Positions 27,941 through 37,448 are shown, counted from the stretch's first letter. The stretch: DNA of 64,000 bases from Stenotrophomonas sp. 57 (GCF_030291075.1 NZ_CP127407.1:4276001-4340000), one strand, 5' to 3'. Notes: generated from the sequence alone by a model not told the origin. Numbers and translations: made by a program.

Positions 27941-30133
27941 TCAGATCACCGTCAGGTTGGCGTAAGCCATTACCAGCCACTTGCTGCCGGCGTCGGCGAA
28001 TTCGACCTGCACGCGGGCGTGCGCGCCGCTGCCTTCGTAGTCGGTCACCATGCCTTCGCCGAACTTGGGATGGGTGACCAGCGCGCCGAGCTTGACTGGC
28101 GGCGCCTCGATCGAGGCATGGCCCATCACCCGGCTGGCGCCCATCGAGGCCGGCCGCGAGACCTGCACCTTCGGGCGCACTTCGTGCAGCAGCTCGCGCG
28201 GAATCTCCCGCAGGAAGCGCGAGGGCAGGCTGTAGTTGTCCTGGCCGTGGATGCGGCGCGATTCGGCATAGCTCAGCACCAGCTTCTGGCGTGCGCGGGT
28301 GATGCCGACGTAGGCCAGGCGGCGCTCTTCCTCCAACCGCCCGCTTTCTTCCAGCGAACGTGCGCTGGGGAACAGGCCGTCTTCCATGCCCGCCAGGAAC
28401 ACCAGCGGGAATTCCAGGCCCTTGGCCGAATGCAGGGTCATCAACTGCACACCGTCCTCGCCGGCCTGCGCCTGGCCTTCACCGGCCTCCAGCGCGGCGT
28501 AGGCCAGGAACGCGACCAGCTCGTCCATGTCCTCTCCCACTTCCTCGATGTCGTCGGCGCGGCGCACGAAGCGCGAGGCCACCGAGACCAGTTCGTCGAG
28601 GTTGTCGGTGCGCGATTCCGAATCCAGCGCGTTGCGGCTTTCCTTGCTCCAGTGCTCGCGCAGCTGCGAGCGGGCCAGCACGTGGTCGACGCGCTCGGCC
28701 AGGGTCATGTGCACGGTCTGGGCCTGCAGCTCGTTGACCAGCCCCAGGAAGCCGGCCAGCGCATTGCGCGCGCGTGCAGCCAGCGCGTTGCCCTGGGTGA
28801 CCAGCATGGTCGCTTCCCACAACGAGATGCCCTGTGCGCGCGCCTCGCGGCGCACTTCGTCGAGCGTGCGGTCGCCGATGCCCCGGGTGGGCGTGTTGAC
28901 CGCGCGCTCGAACGCCGCGTCATCGTTGCGGTTGGACAGCAGGCGCAGGTAGGCCAGCGCGTCTTTGATTTCGGCACGCTCGAAGAAGCGCATGCCGCCG
29001 TACACGCGGTATGGCACCTGTTCGCTCAGCAGCGCTTCTTCCAGCGCGCGCGACTGCGCGTTGCTGCGATAGAGCACGGCCACTTCGGTGTAACTGCCAC
29101 CGTCGCGCACCCATTGGCGGGCACGCTCAACGATGTAGCGCGCCTCGTCCATCTCGTTGTACGCGGCGTACAGATCGATCGGCTCGCCGTCACCGCTGTC
29201 GGTCCACAGCTGCTTGCCGATGCGATCCGGGTTGTGCGCGATCACCGCGTTGGCGGCACCGAGGATGTTGGCGGTGGAGCGGTAGTTCTGCTCCAGGCGG
29301 ATGGTCTGCGCACCCGGGAAGTCGCGCAGGAAGCCCTGCACGTTCTCGACCTTGGCACCGCGCCAGCCGTAGATGGCCTGGTCATCGTCGCCAACCACGA
29401 ACACATGGCCGGAATCGCCGGCCAGCACCCGCACGAAGGCGTACTGGATGGCGTTGGTGTCCTGGAACTCGTCCACCAGGATCTCGCGGAAACGGGCGCG
29501 GTAATGCGACAGCAGCGCCGGGTTGTCGCGCAGCAGTTCATGCGCGCGCAGCAGCAGCTCGGCGAAGTCGACCAGGCCGGCGCGATCGCAGCGCGACTGG
29601 TACTCGATGTAGGCCTGGCGCATGGTTTCCAGCCATGCATCGTGCGGCTCGGGCTGGATGTGCTGCGGGCGACGGCCCTCGTCCTTCTGTGCGTTGATCC
29701 ACCACGCAATCTGCTTGGCCGGGTACTTGCCGTCGTCCAGTTCCAGCGCCTGCACCACGCGCTTGACCAACCGCAGCTGGTCATCCGAATCCATCACCTG
29801 GAAACCTTCGGGCAGCTTGGCGTCCTGCCAGTGCAGGCGCAGCAGGCGGTTGGCCAGGCCGTGGAAGGTACCGATCCACATGCCGCGGCTGCCATTGGGC
29901 AGCTGGGCATCGATGCGGTGGCGCATCTCGCCGGCCGCCTTGTTGGTGAAGGTCACCGCGAAAATGCCGTGGGTCGGCACGCCATCGACTTCATGCAGCC
30001 AGGCGATGCGGTGGGTGAGTACGCGGGTCTTGCCGGAACCGGCACCGGCCAGCACCAGGTGGTGGCCGGGGGGAGCGGAGACGGCTTCGCGCTGGGCCGG
30101 GTTCAGGCCATCAAGCAGGTGGGAGACATCCAT
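27941..30133 (-). CDS. uvrD: DNA helicase II (UvrD)
   Basis: 730 residues, UvrD/Rep superfamily 1A helicase. Walker A is LAGAGSGKT (about residue 28), motif II is VDEFQDTN, and further motifs include GDDDQAIYGWRGA and LMTLHSAKGLEFPLVF. It unwinds DNA in nucleotide excision and mismatch repair. The C-terminal Tudor-like segment (LVTHPKFGEGMVTDYEG) is present. It starts 9 bases after the upstream flavoprotein gene, so the two are probably co-transcribed. Confidence 0.96.
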   Translation of the reverse strand: MDVSHLLDGLNPAQREAVSAPPGHHLVLAGAGSGKTRVLTHRIAWLHEVDGVPTHGIFAVTFTNKAAGEMRHRIDAQLPNGSRGMWIGTFHGLANRLLRLHWQDAKLPEGFQVMDSDDQLRLVKRVVQALELDDGKYPAKQIAWWINAQKDEGRRPQHIQPEPHDAWLETMRQAYIEYQSRCDRAGLVDFAELLLRAHELLRDNPALLSHYRARFREILVDEFQDTNAIQYAFVRVLAGDSGHVFVVGDDDQAIYGWRGAKVENVQGFLRDFPGAQTIRLEQNYRSTANILGAANAVIAHNPDRIGKQLWTDSGDGEPIDLYAAYNEMDEARYIVERARQWVRDGGSYTEVAVLYRSNAQSRALEEALLSEQVPYRVYGGMRFFERAEIKDALAYLRLLSNRNDDAAFERAVNTPTRGIGDRTLDEVRREARAQGISLWEATMLVTQGNALAARARNALAGFLGLVNELQAQTVHMTLAERVDHVLARSQLREHWSKESRNALDSESRTDNLDELVSVASRFVRRADDIEEVGEDMDELVAFLAYAALEAGEGQAQAGEDGVQLMTLHSAKGLEFPLVFLAGMEDGLFPSARSLEESGRLEEERRLAYVGITRARQKLVLSYAESRRIHGQDNYSLPSRFLREIPRELLHEVRPKVQVSRPASMGASRVMGHASIEAPPVKLGALVTHPKFGEGMVTDYEGSGAHARVQVEFADAGSKWLVMAYANLTVI

Positions 30134-30142
30134 GCCCCCATT

Positions 30143-31546
30143 TTACGGCATCGCCGTCGCGGCTCCTGCGACCACTTCGGTGGCGAGCGCCTGCGCCTGC
30201 TGACGCAGTTCAGGCACCGCCAGGCTTTCCCACAGGCTGCCGATGCGCAGGCTGCCGAGCACGCCCAGCCGCGCCTGCGGCTGGCCACCGGCGGCGCGCA
30301 GGCGGTCGCCCGGCACCGTGCTGTCCAGACCCAGCCCATGCGGACCGGGACGGGCCAGTCCATCGGCCTGCAGCTGCTGCAGCAAGGGATTGCGCAACGC
30401 GCTGGCGCGGGTCTCCACGCCGGTGGCGTTGATCACGCCGCCGATCGTCCACTGCTGCTCATTGCCGGAGGTGTCGCGGCCAGACAACTGCAGGGCCTCG
30501 CCTTCGCGCCAGACGCGCTGCAGGCGGGACCGGTGGATACGCAGTTGACCGCTGTCCTGCAGGGCCTGCAGCTGCGCGTCCACCTCTTCGGCGATGCGGT
30601 GGCGATGCACATCCCAGTAGCGCACCACATGGCGCAGGAAGCGACGCTGGTCGGCCTCATCGAGGCTGCACCAGAGCGCCTGGCCATGCGGACGGATGCG
30701 GTCCATTACGCCCTGCCACGGCAGGCCATCGGCCTGCGCCTGGCGCGCAAACCCGCGCAACGCACGCAGGCGCTGGCGCAGGTTCATCGGCAGCAGCGTG
30801 GCCGGATCGAACGTGGGCAGGCCGCCGTGTGCGTGCGGCAGCGGCAGCAGGCCGTGACGCGAGATCACATGCAGCGGGCCGGTGTGACCGGCAGCGACCA
30901 ATGCCAGCACGGTGTCGGCCATGCTCAGGCCGGAGCCGACAATGGCCACGGCCTGTTCCCCGGCCAGGGTACGCACGCCGTCGTAGTCCCAGGCCTCGAC
31001 CACGTCATCGGCGGGCAGCACGTCGGCGCCGGGCACCGGCAGCGGCCGCATGCTGTTGCCGGTGGCCAGCACCGCCTGCGCGGCGTGCAGCGTGCTGCCA
31101 TCGCCCAGTGCCAGCGGGTAGCCGTGGTCATCCGTCTGCAGGCCCAGCACCGGCTGCGCGATCACCTGCAGCTGCGCCGGGCTGGCGGCCACGGCGTCCT
31201 GCAGGCGCTGCTGCAGGTAGGCGGCAAAGAAGTGGCGGCACACATAGCGCTCGCCCAGCACCTCGCGCGCCTCCCCCGGGTAGGCGTTGGCGGCCATCAG
31301 GTAATCGAGGAAATCGCCGGGCTGGTCGGCAAACGCACTCATCTTCGCTGCCGGCACGTTCAGCAGGTGCTCCGGCCACGGCGTGGCATAGGCGATGCCC
31401 TGGGCCAGCTGCGAGGCCGGTTCGAAAATGGCCAGCGCCAGCGGCGCCTTCGCCTGGCGCAATACATGGATCGCCACCAGCACGCCGGCGGCACCACCGC
31501 CGATGATTGCCAGGTCCAGTTCGCCATTACGCGGTGAATCAGTCAT
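30143..31546 (-). CDS. FAD/NAD(P)-binding oxidoreductase (YdhS-like)
   Basis: 467 residues. A Rossmann FAD-binding motif IIGGGAAGV lies at about residues 13-21, and a second nucleotide-binding segment AIVGSGLSMAD near 190. The overall pattern fits COG4529 (YdhS-like) flavoproteins related to hydroxylases or monooxygenases; substrate unknown. Start at MTDSPRNG (31546). It probably forms a two-gene unit with uvrD. Confidence 0.85.
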   Translation of the reverse strand: MTDSPRNGELDLAIIGGGAAGVLVAIHVLRQAKAPLALAIFEPASQLAQGIAYATPWPEHLLNVPAAKMSAFADQPGDFLDYLMAANAYPGEAREVLGERYVCRHFFAAYLQQRLQDAVAASPAQLQVIAQPVLGLQTDDHGYPLALGDGSTLHAAQAVLATGNSMRPLPVPGADVLPADDVVEAWDYDGVRTLAGEQAVAIVGSGLSMADTVLALVAAGHTGPLHVISRHGLLPLPHAHGGLPTFDPATLLPMNLRQRLRALRGFARQAQADGLPWQGVMDRIRPHGQALWCSLDEADQRRFLRHVVRYWDVHRHRIAEEVDAQLQALQDSGQLRIHRSRLQRVWREGEALQLSGRDTSGNEQQWTIGGVINATGVETRASALRNPLLQQLQADGLARPGPHGLGLDSTVPGDRLRAAGGQPQARLGVLGSLRIGSLWESLAVPELRQQAQALATEVVAGAATAMP

Positions 31547-31588
31547 GCGCCGATTGTAGGCCATTGACGATGACGGGAATGACAGGGG

Positions 31589-31667
31589 GTAGAGTCGACT
31601 GTTGGTCGACTATCGCGCGCAGCGCGGGGTTTTTTCGCAAGAGCAGTCGACCAACAATCGACTCTAC
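31589..31667. repeat. SMAG-like composite palindrome (GAGTCGACTGTTGGTCGAC core)
   Basis: GTAG boundary followed by GAGTCGACTGTTGGTCGAC, a spacer with CGCGCGCAGCGCG, then the inverted partner ending ATCGACTCTAC. Same design as SMAG but a different core sequence. Confidence 0.85.
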
Positions 31668-31724
31668 CCCGTCGGTTGCATCCACCCCGCCGGCGGCATC
31701 CACCCCGTCGGTTGCACGCGCCGC

Positions 31725-33143
31725 TCACATCAACGCATCAGCCAGCCGTGCGATGCCTTCGCGGCTGCGCCGCCACGTGGGGCGGCTGCGCCACTGCTGC
31801 AGATCCAGCTGCCGCGACTCGCGCAGGTAGCCGTCCTCGATCGCGCACAGCTGCTGCACCAGCGCACGGTCGTAGCAGATCAGGCCGATTTCGGCATTCA
31901 GCGCAAACGAGCGGATATCCATGTTGATCGAGCCGAGCACGGCGATGTCCTCGTCCACGCTCATGTGCTTGGCATGCAGGAACTGCGGTTCATACAGCGC
32001 GATGCGCACGCCACAGCGCAGCAGCTCGTCGTAGTAGGCCTCCTGTGCCCACGAGGTCAGCCGCTGGTTGTTGCTGGCCGACAGAATCAGCTGCACTTCG
32101 ACGCCGGACAACGCCGCAATGCGCAGCGCGCTCAGCGTGGCTTCGTCAGGCACGAAGTACGGGGTGACCATCACCAGCCGCCGCCGTGCCAGGTGGATCA
32201 GCGCCGCCACCGCATCGCGCGCGTTGCTGTACGGATAGGCCGGGCCGCTGGGCAACAGCTGGGTGGCGATGTCGTCGCTGCACTCGGGCACATCGGCAAT
32301 CACGTCCAGGCGCTGGCCTGTTTCCATGTACCAGTCGCTGGCGAACACCGCTTCCAGGTGCGCCACTGCCGGGCCGCGCACGCGCGCCACCAGCTCGCGG
32401 TTCGGGTGGCCGGGTACGAACTGCGGGCCGGCCAGGTTCTGCGAACCGACATAGGCCACTTCGTTGTCGATCACCGCGATCTTGCGGTGGTTGCGCAGGT
32501 CCATGCGCCCGCTGCGGCGCCAGCGCAGGCCACCGGGCAGCATCGCGCGCACTTCGATGTCGCGCGCTTCCAGGCGGTTGCGGTAGGCGCGAAGCCCGCG
32601 CTTGGCGCCCACCGCATCGAGCAGCACGCGGCACTGCACGCCGCGCGCGGCGGCGCGCTGCAATGCCTCGACGATGGCCTCGCCCACCGCGTCGTCGAAC
32701 ATCAGGTAGTACAGCAGGTGCACGCGGTCTTCGGCCTGGTCGATATCGGCGATCAGCGTGTGCAGCGATTCGTCGTAGTCGGTCAGCAGATCGACGGCGT
32801 TGCCGTGTACTGGCATGAAATCGCCCTGGCGCTGCACCAGCGGCACGATCTCGGCGCTGGCGGTGTCCGGCTGCGGAGACCAGCGCAGGCGATGCTGCAG
32901 CGCCTGTTCCTCGCGGATGACCTGCGAGGCCTCGGCCTGGCGGCGGATGCGCTCGCGCGACAGCCACGGGTGGCCGAACAGCAGGTACAGCGGCAGGCCC
33001 AGCAGCGGCACGAAGCCGACCAGCAGCAGCCAGCTGCGCGCCGCACCCGGCGTGGTGCGGGTGGGAATCCAGCACAGCGCGACCAGCCGGATCAGCCAGT
33101 CGATCAGCAGCAGATACGAACCCAGCAACCACTCGAACAGCAT
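31725..33143 (-). CDS. cls: Cardiolipin synthase (phospholipase D family)
   Basis: 472 residues. Two N-terminal membrane helices precede two HKD motifs: the first as LRNHRKIAVIDN, the second as FLHAKHMSVDED. It condenses two phosphatidylglycerol molecules (or PG with another lipid) to cardiolipin at the inner membrane. Start at MLFEWLLG (33143), which gives the usual family length; MAHHLP at 33173 is an alternative, and no strong ribosome binding site decides between them. The long frame upstream is palindrome DNA. Confidence 0.92.
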   Translation of the reverse strand: MLFEWLLGSYLLLIDWLIRLVALCWIPTRTTPGAARSWLLLVGFVPLLGLPLYLLFGHPWLSRERIRRQAEASQVIREEQALQHRLRWSPQPDTASAEIVPLVQRQGDFMPVHGNAVDLLTDYDESLHTLIADIDQAEDRVHLLYYLMFDDAVGEAIVEALQRAAARGVQCRVLLDAVGAKRGLRAYRNRLEARDIEVRAMLPGGLRWRRSGRMDLRNHRKIAVIDNEVAYVGSQNLAGPQFVPGHPNRELVARVRGPAVAHLEAVFASDWYMETGQRLDVIADVPECSDDIATQLLPSGPAYPYSNARDAVAALIHLARRRLVMVTPYFVPDEATLSALRIAALSGVEVQLILSASNNQRLTSWAQEAYYDELLRCGVRIALYEPQFLHAKHMSVDEDIAVLGSINMDIRSFALNAEIGLICYDRALVQQLCAIEDGYLRESRQLDLQQWRSRPTWRRSREGIARLADALM

Positions 33144-33190
33144 CGCGTCGCCCGTCGGGAGGTGATGGGCCATTCTGCCCAGCAGGATTT

Positions 33191-33365
33191 GCAGAGTCGA
33201 GCCATGCTCGACTGCTTTGAAGCAGTGTGCCAACCAAGGTTGGCATCTACCGGGGTGGGACCGCGTGTCGACCAAGGTCGACACCTGCCGAGCACGGGGA
33301 CAGTGCGCCGGCCAGGGTTGGCGGCCGCCGGGTATGGGAACAGCGTGCCGACCAACGGTCGGCAC
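33191..33365. repeat. Array of five related but different palindromes
   Basis: Within 175 bases lie GAGTCGAGCCATGCTCGACT (33194-33213), GTGCCAACCAAGGTTGGCAT (33227-33246), GTGTCGACCAAGGTCGACAC (33265-33284), a degenerate GCGCCGGCCAGGGTTGGC near 33305 and GTGCCGACCAACGGTCGGCA near 33345. They share the ACCAAGGT centre but differ in the arms, as in REP families maintained by different transposases. They separate cls from the rpmB-rpmG terminator. Confidence 0.85.
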
Positions 33366-33388
33366 CCACCACCTGGATGCCAGGCATG

Positions 33389-33415
33389 AAAAAACCCGCC
33401 ACAAGGGCGGGTTTC
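33389..33415 (-). terminator. Rho-independent terminator of rpmB-rpmG
   Basis: Stem AACCCGCC/GGCGGGTT (33393-33400 with 33406-33413) with a run of T on the minus strand immediately after. Confidence 0.93.
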
Positions 33416-33442
33416 TTCGCGGGGATCAGCAATCCATGCGGA

Positions 33443-33607
33443 TTACTTGATCTTGCCTTCCTTGTACAGGACGTGCTTGCGCACGACCGGATCGTACTTC
33501 AGGAATTCCATCTTCCCCGGGGTGTTCTTCTTGTTCTTGTCGGTCGTGTAGAAGTGGCCGGTACCGGCCGAGGAAATCATACGGACCTTATCGCGCTTGC
33601 CTGCCAT
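33443..33607 (-). CDS. rpmG: 50S ribosomal protein L33
   Basis: 54 residues beginning [17 protein letters not shown] and ending [10 protein letters not shown]. It has no cysteines, so this is the zinc-independent (C-minus) form. ATG at 33607, 13 bases after the L28 stop. Component of the large ribosomal subunit, co-transcribed with rpmB as in most gammaproteobacteria, and followed by a strong terminator. Confidence 0.97.
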   Translation of the reverse strand: MAGKRDKVRMISSAGTGHFYTTDKNKKNTPGKMEFLKYDPVVRKHVLYKEGKIK

Positions 33608-33620
33608 GATGCTTTACTCC

Positions 33621-33857
33621 TCAGACCTTTTCGCCGCGCGCACGCAGCTCAGCCAGAACGGAATCGATGCCGTTCTTGTCGATGGTGCGCAGTGCATGCG
33701 CGGAAACACGAAGCTTGACCCAGCGGTTCTCGCTGGCCACCCAGAAACGGCGCTCGTGCAGATTCGGCAGGAAACGACGACGGGTCTTGTTGTTGGCGTG
33801 CGAGACGTTGTTACCCGTCTGCACTCGCTTGCCGGAAACCTGGCATACGCGGGACAT
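33621..33857 (-). CDS. rpmB: 50S ribosomal protein L28
   Basis: 78 residues beginning [17 protein letters not shown], with [17 protein letters not shown] following, an unmistakable L28. It is the first gene of the rpmB-rpmG operon. The 287 bases upstream (33858-34144) hold no gene; they should contain this operon's promoter and that of the divergent glycosyltransferase gene. Confidence 0.98.
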   Translation of the reverse strand: MSRVCQVSGKRVQTGNNVSHANNKTRRRFLPNLHERRFWVASENRWVKLRVSAHALRTIDKNGIDSVLAELRARGEKV

Positions 33858-34144
33858 TGCGCACCTCGATAGTAGTAGTTGTCAGCCCGTAGCCCGGGAG
33901 ACGGCGGCCTCGATGGTTGCCCACCACACGTCAAGAGAATCAAAGGGTTACGCTGGCGTTGGGCGGCCGGGGACGTGCTCCCGGGGGCGCCGCCCGGCAG
34001 AAAACCGGACACAGCGAGCCGCGCATTATGCACGGGTTCAAGCACTTGCGCAAGTTACCCACAGGCGAGGCGACTGAACGTGGCACGCCTCGTTCATGGC
34101 AGGGCTGGCCATACTGACGGCCCCTTCCGTGGCGCCGCCCCCCG

Positions 34145-35359
34145 ATGCGACTGCTGGCCCTGACCTATGGAACCGAAGGCGACACCCGGCCGCTGGTGAT
34201 GCTGTGCCATGGGCTGCGCCAGGCCGGCCACGAGGTGCTGCTGCTGGCCGAACAGGGAACGTTGGGCAGCGCGCGCGCGCTGGGGGTGCCGCACGCGGCG
34301 CTGGAAGGCGACATCCACGACGAAGTGGTGGCCCTTGTGGCACGCGGCAACAACCTGGCCGCCGCGTCGCGCGGCCTGGCGCGGATGGCCGGTCGCCACG
34401 TGCCGGCCTGGATGACGCAGGCCGATGCGGCCGCCGCCGGCTGCGATGCCGTGCTGACCGGCGGCCTGGCCGCGCTTGTCGGCCTCAGCGTGGCTGAGCG
34501 GCACGGCCTGCCGGGCATCGGCACCGGCATGATTCCGCTGACGCCGACGCGCGACTTCGCATCGCCGTTCCTGCCGCCGATGCCGCTGCCGGGCGTCCTG
34601 CGCCGGGCCAGTTACGGGCTGGTCAACCAGGCGGTGTGGCGCACCTTCCGCGGGCCGATCAACGCCGCGCGCGCCGCACTGGGGCAACCGCCGCGCCGCA
34701 CGCTGTGGACCGGCCTGCCGATGCTGTACGGCATTTCCCCGCAGCTGCTGCCGCCGCCTGCCGACTGGCCGACCGATCATGTGGTGTGCGGGCAATGGCG
34801 GATGCCGGAACAACCTTGGTCGCCGCCCGCCGACCTGCAGGCCTTCCTCGATGCCGGGCCCGAGCCGGTCTATCTCGGCTTCGGCAGCATGACCGGCTTC
34901 GACCGCGAGCGCGTGCTGTCGGCCCTGCTGCAGGCGTTGGCGCCACGCCGCGTGCTGCTGTTTCCGGGCTGGGCCGGACTACCGTCGGGTGCTTTGCCAG
35001 CGAACGTGTTCGTGGTCGGCCCGACCCCGCATGAAGCACTGTTGCCACGCTGCGCGCTGGCCATCCACCATGGCGGCAGCGGCACCACGCATTCGGCCTG
35101 CCGCGCCGGCATTCCCTCGCTGGTGATGCCGTTCGCCGCCGATCAGTTCTTCTGGGCGCGGCGCCTGCAGACGCTGGGGGTGGCGACTGCGCCGTTGTCA
35201 CCCAAGCGGTTGGATGCGGGAGTCCTGGCGGCGGCCATCAGGTTCGCCGAGGACGGCGCGACGCGTGCGCGTGCGGTTGCACTGGGCGTAGCAATGGCGA
35301 GCGAGGATGGCGTGGCCACGGGCGCGGCGATGATCGAGCGCTGGCTGCAGCCGGCGTAA
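34145..35359 (+). CDS. GT1-family (UGT-like) glycosyltransferase
   Basis: 404 residues with GT-B fold features. The N terminus is LALTYGTEGDTRPLVMLCHG, and the C-terminal donor-binding region has VYLGFGSM and HHGGSGTTHSACRAGIPS, typical of sterol, macrolide or glycolipid glucosyltransferases. It should transfer a sugar from a UDP- or dTDP-sugar to a lipophilic acceptor. Single gene with no other pathway enzymes beside it. Acceptor unknown. Confidence 0.88.
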   Translation: MRLLALTYGTEGDTRPLVMLCHGLRQAGHEVLLLAEQGTLGSARALGVPHAALEGDIHDEVVALVARGNNLAAASRGLARMAGRHVPAWMTQADAAAAGCDAVLTGGLAALVGLSVAERHGLPGIGTGMIPLTPTRDFASPFLPPMPLPGVLRRASYGLVNQAVWRTFRGPINAARAALGQPPRRTLWTGLPMLYGISPQLLPPPADWPTDHVVCGQWRMPEQPWSPPADLQAFLDAGPEPVYLGFGSMTGFDRERVLSALLQALAPRRVLLFPGWAGLPSGALPANVFVVGPTPHEALLPRCALAIHHGGSGTTHSACRAGIPSLVMPFAADQFFWARRLQTLGVATAPLSPKRLDAGVLAAAIRFAEDGATRARAVALGVAMASEDGVATGAAMIERWLQPA

Positions 35360-35372
35360 CCCCGCCCGGCCA

Positions 35373-35882
35373 TCAACGCAGATGCGGGATCACCTGGGCC
35401 AGCAGATGGGCATCCTTCAGCGCGCCGTGCAGGCCCCGGTTGCCGGGAATGCGCAGGCGCTGCAGCACATCATCCAGCTTGTTTCCCTGCCCGGGCCAGC
35501 GCCCGCGCGCCAGCTTCAGGCTGCAGGTGATGCGGCAGTGCTGGGCCAGCGTGGCGGGAATGCCGGCCAGGCGCAGCTCGTTGTCGAGGAAACCCACATC
35601 GAAGGTGGCGTTGTGCGCGACCATCTCGCTGCCGCGCAGGAAGTCCAGCAGTTCGGCGGCCTTGCTGGAGAACAGCGGCTTTCCCACCAGCATTGCATCG
35701 CTGATGCCGTGCACGCGCTGCGCGCCCCAATCGACCCTGCGCTGCGGTTGCAGGTAGGTGTGGAACTGGCGCCCGGTGAGCTGGCCTTCGATCAGTTCGA
35801 CGGCACCGATCTCGATCACGCGATGACCCAGGCGGTGGGAGATGCCGGTGGTTTCGGTATCCAGTGCGACGATGCGACTCAT
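35373..35882 (-). CDS. DnaQ-like 3'-5' exonuclease
   Basis: 169 residues from ATG 35882. DEDDh exonuclease motifs are complete: VALDTETTG, HNATFDVGFLD and HGALKDAHLL. It strongly resembles the catalytic N-terminal domain of E. coli DNA polymerase III epsilon but lacks the C-terminal part that binds the polymerase alpha subunit. It is either a stand-alone proofreading or processing exonuclease or a short epsilon. Convergent with the glycosyltransferase gene (13 bases between stops). Confidence 0.86.
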   Translation of the reverse strand: MSRIVALDTETTGISHRLGHRVIEIGAVELIEGQLTGRQFHTYLQPQRRVDWGAQRVHGISDAMLVGKPLFSSKAAELLDFLRGSEMVAHNATFDVGFLDNELRLAGIPATLAQHCRITCSLKLARGRWPGQGNKLDDVLQRLRIPGNRGLHGALKDAHLLAQVIPHLR

Positions 35883-35948
35883 GCGTGGCGATGGTTCCTG
35901 TAGCGTGCCGCGATGATCTTCGCATGTCTGCAGCAGGAAGGTCCCACT

Positions 35949-36036
35949 GGAGAGCCGAGCCCGTGCTCGGCTCACGCGCGAAGCGCGGGCCTTGGGCGCT
36001 GGTGCCAGACGCAGCCGAGCGTGGGCTCGGCTCTAC
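35949..36036. repeat. SMAG/REP element pair with internal GCGCG spacer
   Basis: GAGAGCCGAGCCCGTGCTCGGC, then a spacer with GCGCGAAGCGCG, and the inverted partner ending GTGGGCTCGGCTCTAC. Situated between the exonuclease and the LysR gene. Confidence 0.9.
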
Positions 36037-36048
36037 AGGCGCGCGCGA

Positions 36049-36942
36049 TCAACCCAGCGCTTCCACCACCCAATCGATGAACACCCGCAGCCGCTGGCTC
36101 ATGTGCCGATTGGGCGGGAACATCACATGCATCGGCATCGGCGGCAGCTGCCAGTCCTCCAGTACCGGCAGCAGTTCGCCACGTGCGACATGCGATTCGG
36201 CCATGTAGCTGGGCAGCGCGACCACGCCGAGACCTGCCAGCGCCGCCGCCAGATAGGCGTTGCCGTCGTCGAAGCCAACCGTATAGCGACCCTGCACTTC
36301 TACGCGCTCGTCGCCGCGCTGCGCGCTGAATACTCTCGCCCGGCCACTTCGTGGGCTGAGGAAGCCGACCATGTGGTGGTCCGGCCCCTCCAGCGCGCGC
36401 GGGTCGGTCGGCACACCGAAACGCTGCATGTACGCCGGGCTGGCATGGAAGCCGATTGGCAACGCCCCCAGCGGCCGCGCCACCAGCGCCGGGTCGGATG
36501 GGGTGCCGCCACGGATCACGCAGTCGACGTTGTCGGCAATGACATCGACCTCGCGATCACTCACGCCGACATCCAGCTGGATCTCCGGGTAGCGCGCCTG
36601 GAAATCCGGCAGCGCCGGTACCAGCCGCAGCCGTGCGTAGGGCCCGGGCACATCCACGCGCAGCCGCCCGCGCGGTTGGACGGCCGCGTCGCCCAGCCCG
36701 CCCTCCACCTCGTCCAGTTCGGCCAGCAGCCGGGCGATGCGCGGGTAATAGGCCGCACCGTCGGCGGTGACGCTGACCCGCCGGGTGGTGCGGTTGAGCA
36801 GGCGCAGCCGCAGGTGCGCCTCCAGCTGCTGCACCAGCTGGGTCACCGTGGTGCGGCTGATCTGCAGGGTCTGCGCGGCGCGGGTGAAGCTGCCGGTTTC
36901 CACTACCCGGGCAAAGGCCCGCATCGCCTCGAAACGGTCCAT
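36049..36942 (-). CDS. LysR-type transcriptional regulator
   Basis: 297 residues. N-terminal winged HTH (FARVVETGSFTRAAQTLQIS as recognition region) and a periplasmic-binding-like effector domain (about 90-290). It belongs to the large subgroup with MDRFEAMRAF-type starts. Divergent from the RidA gene with 108 bases between, so ridA is its most likely target. Ligand unknown. Confidence 0.93.
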   Translation of the reverse strand: MDRFEAMRAFARVVETGSFTRAAQTLQISRTTVTQLVQQLEAHLRLRLLNRTTRRVSVTADGAAYYPRIARLLAELDEVEGGLGDAAVQPRGRLRVDVPGPYARLRLVPALPDFQARYPEIQLDVGVSDREVDVIADNVDCVIRGGTPSDPALVARPLGALPIGFHASPAYMQRFGVPTDPRALEGPDHHMVGFLSPRSGRARVFSAQRGDERVEVQGRYTVGFDDGNAYLAAALAGLGVVALPSYMAESHVARGELLPVLEDWQLPPMPMHVMFPPNRHMSQRLRVFIDWVVEALG

Positions 36943-37050
36943 GGGCGGCCGTGATTATTTGGGATTTGCAATCAATCTAGGCCGATCATCGCAGTTTATC
37001 CAGACAGCGCTGGCGGGGAGGATGGTGATCTCTCCCACAGGATCGTCCCC

Positions 37051-37440
37051 ATGTCACAGCGTGATGTCGTTTTCCCCGCCGGGCGCCAGGCCCTCTATGA
37101 GCGCAACCGCTACTCGCCGGCGATCCGATCCGATGGCTTCCTGTTCGTTTCCGGCCAGGTCGGCAGCCGCGAGGACGGCTCGCCCGAGCCGGACTTCGAA
37201 ACCCAGGTGCGCCGCGCCTTCGAGAATCTCAATGCGGTGCTGGCCGCCGCAGGCTGCACGTTCGATGACGTGATCGATGTGACCGTGTTTCTGGTCGATC
37301 CAGAGAAGAATTTCGAGAAGGCCTGGGCGATCGTGCCCGAGTACTGGGGCGAGGCACCGCACCCGACCCTGACCGGCATCGGCGTGACCTGGCTGTATGG
37401 GTTCCAGTTCGAGATCAAGGTGATCGCGAAGCTGCCGTGA
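37051..37440 (+). CDS. RidA/YjgF family protein
   Basis: 129 residues of the RidA fold: SDGFLFVSGQVGSREDG near the N terminus and the VIDVTVFLVDPEKNFEKAW segment. RidA proteins hydrolyse reactive enamine/imine intermediates of amino acid metabolism. The conserved Arg of canonical RidA is not obvious from the short motifs here, so it may belong to a divergent subgroup. Likely controlled by the divergent LysR protein. Confidence 0.88.
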   Translation: MSQRDVVFPAGRQALYERNRYSPAIRSDGFLFVSGQVGSREDGSPEPDFETQVRRAFENLNAVLAAAGCTFDDVIDVTVFLVDPEKNFEKAWAIVPEYWGEAPHPTLTGIGVTWLYGFQFEIKVIAKLP

Positions 37441-37448
37441 CCGTTAAT

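Noticed and set aside
28019..31537. 1172-codon open frame opposite uvrD and the flavoprotein
   Set aside because: Shadow of two convincing genes with intact motifs on the minus strand; composition is unlike a protein.
33191..33365. CRISPR-like regularity
   Set aside because: The repeats differ from one another, spacers are irregular and there is no cas gene; they are REP-type palindromes.
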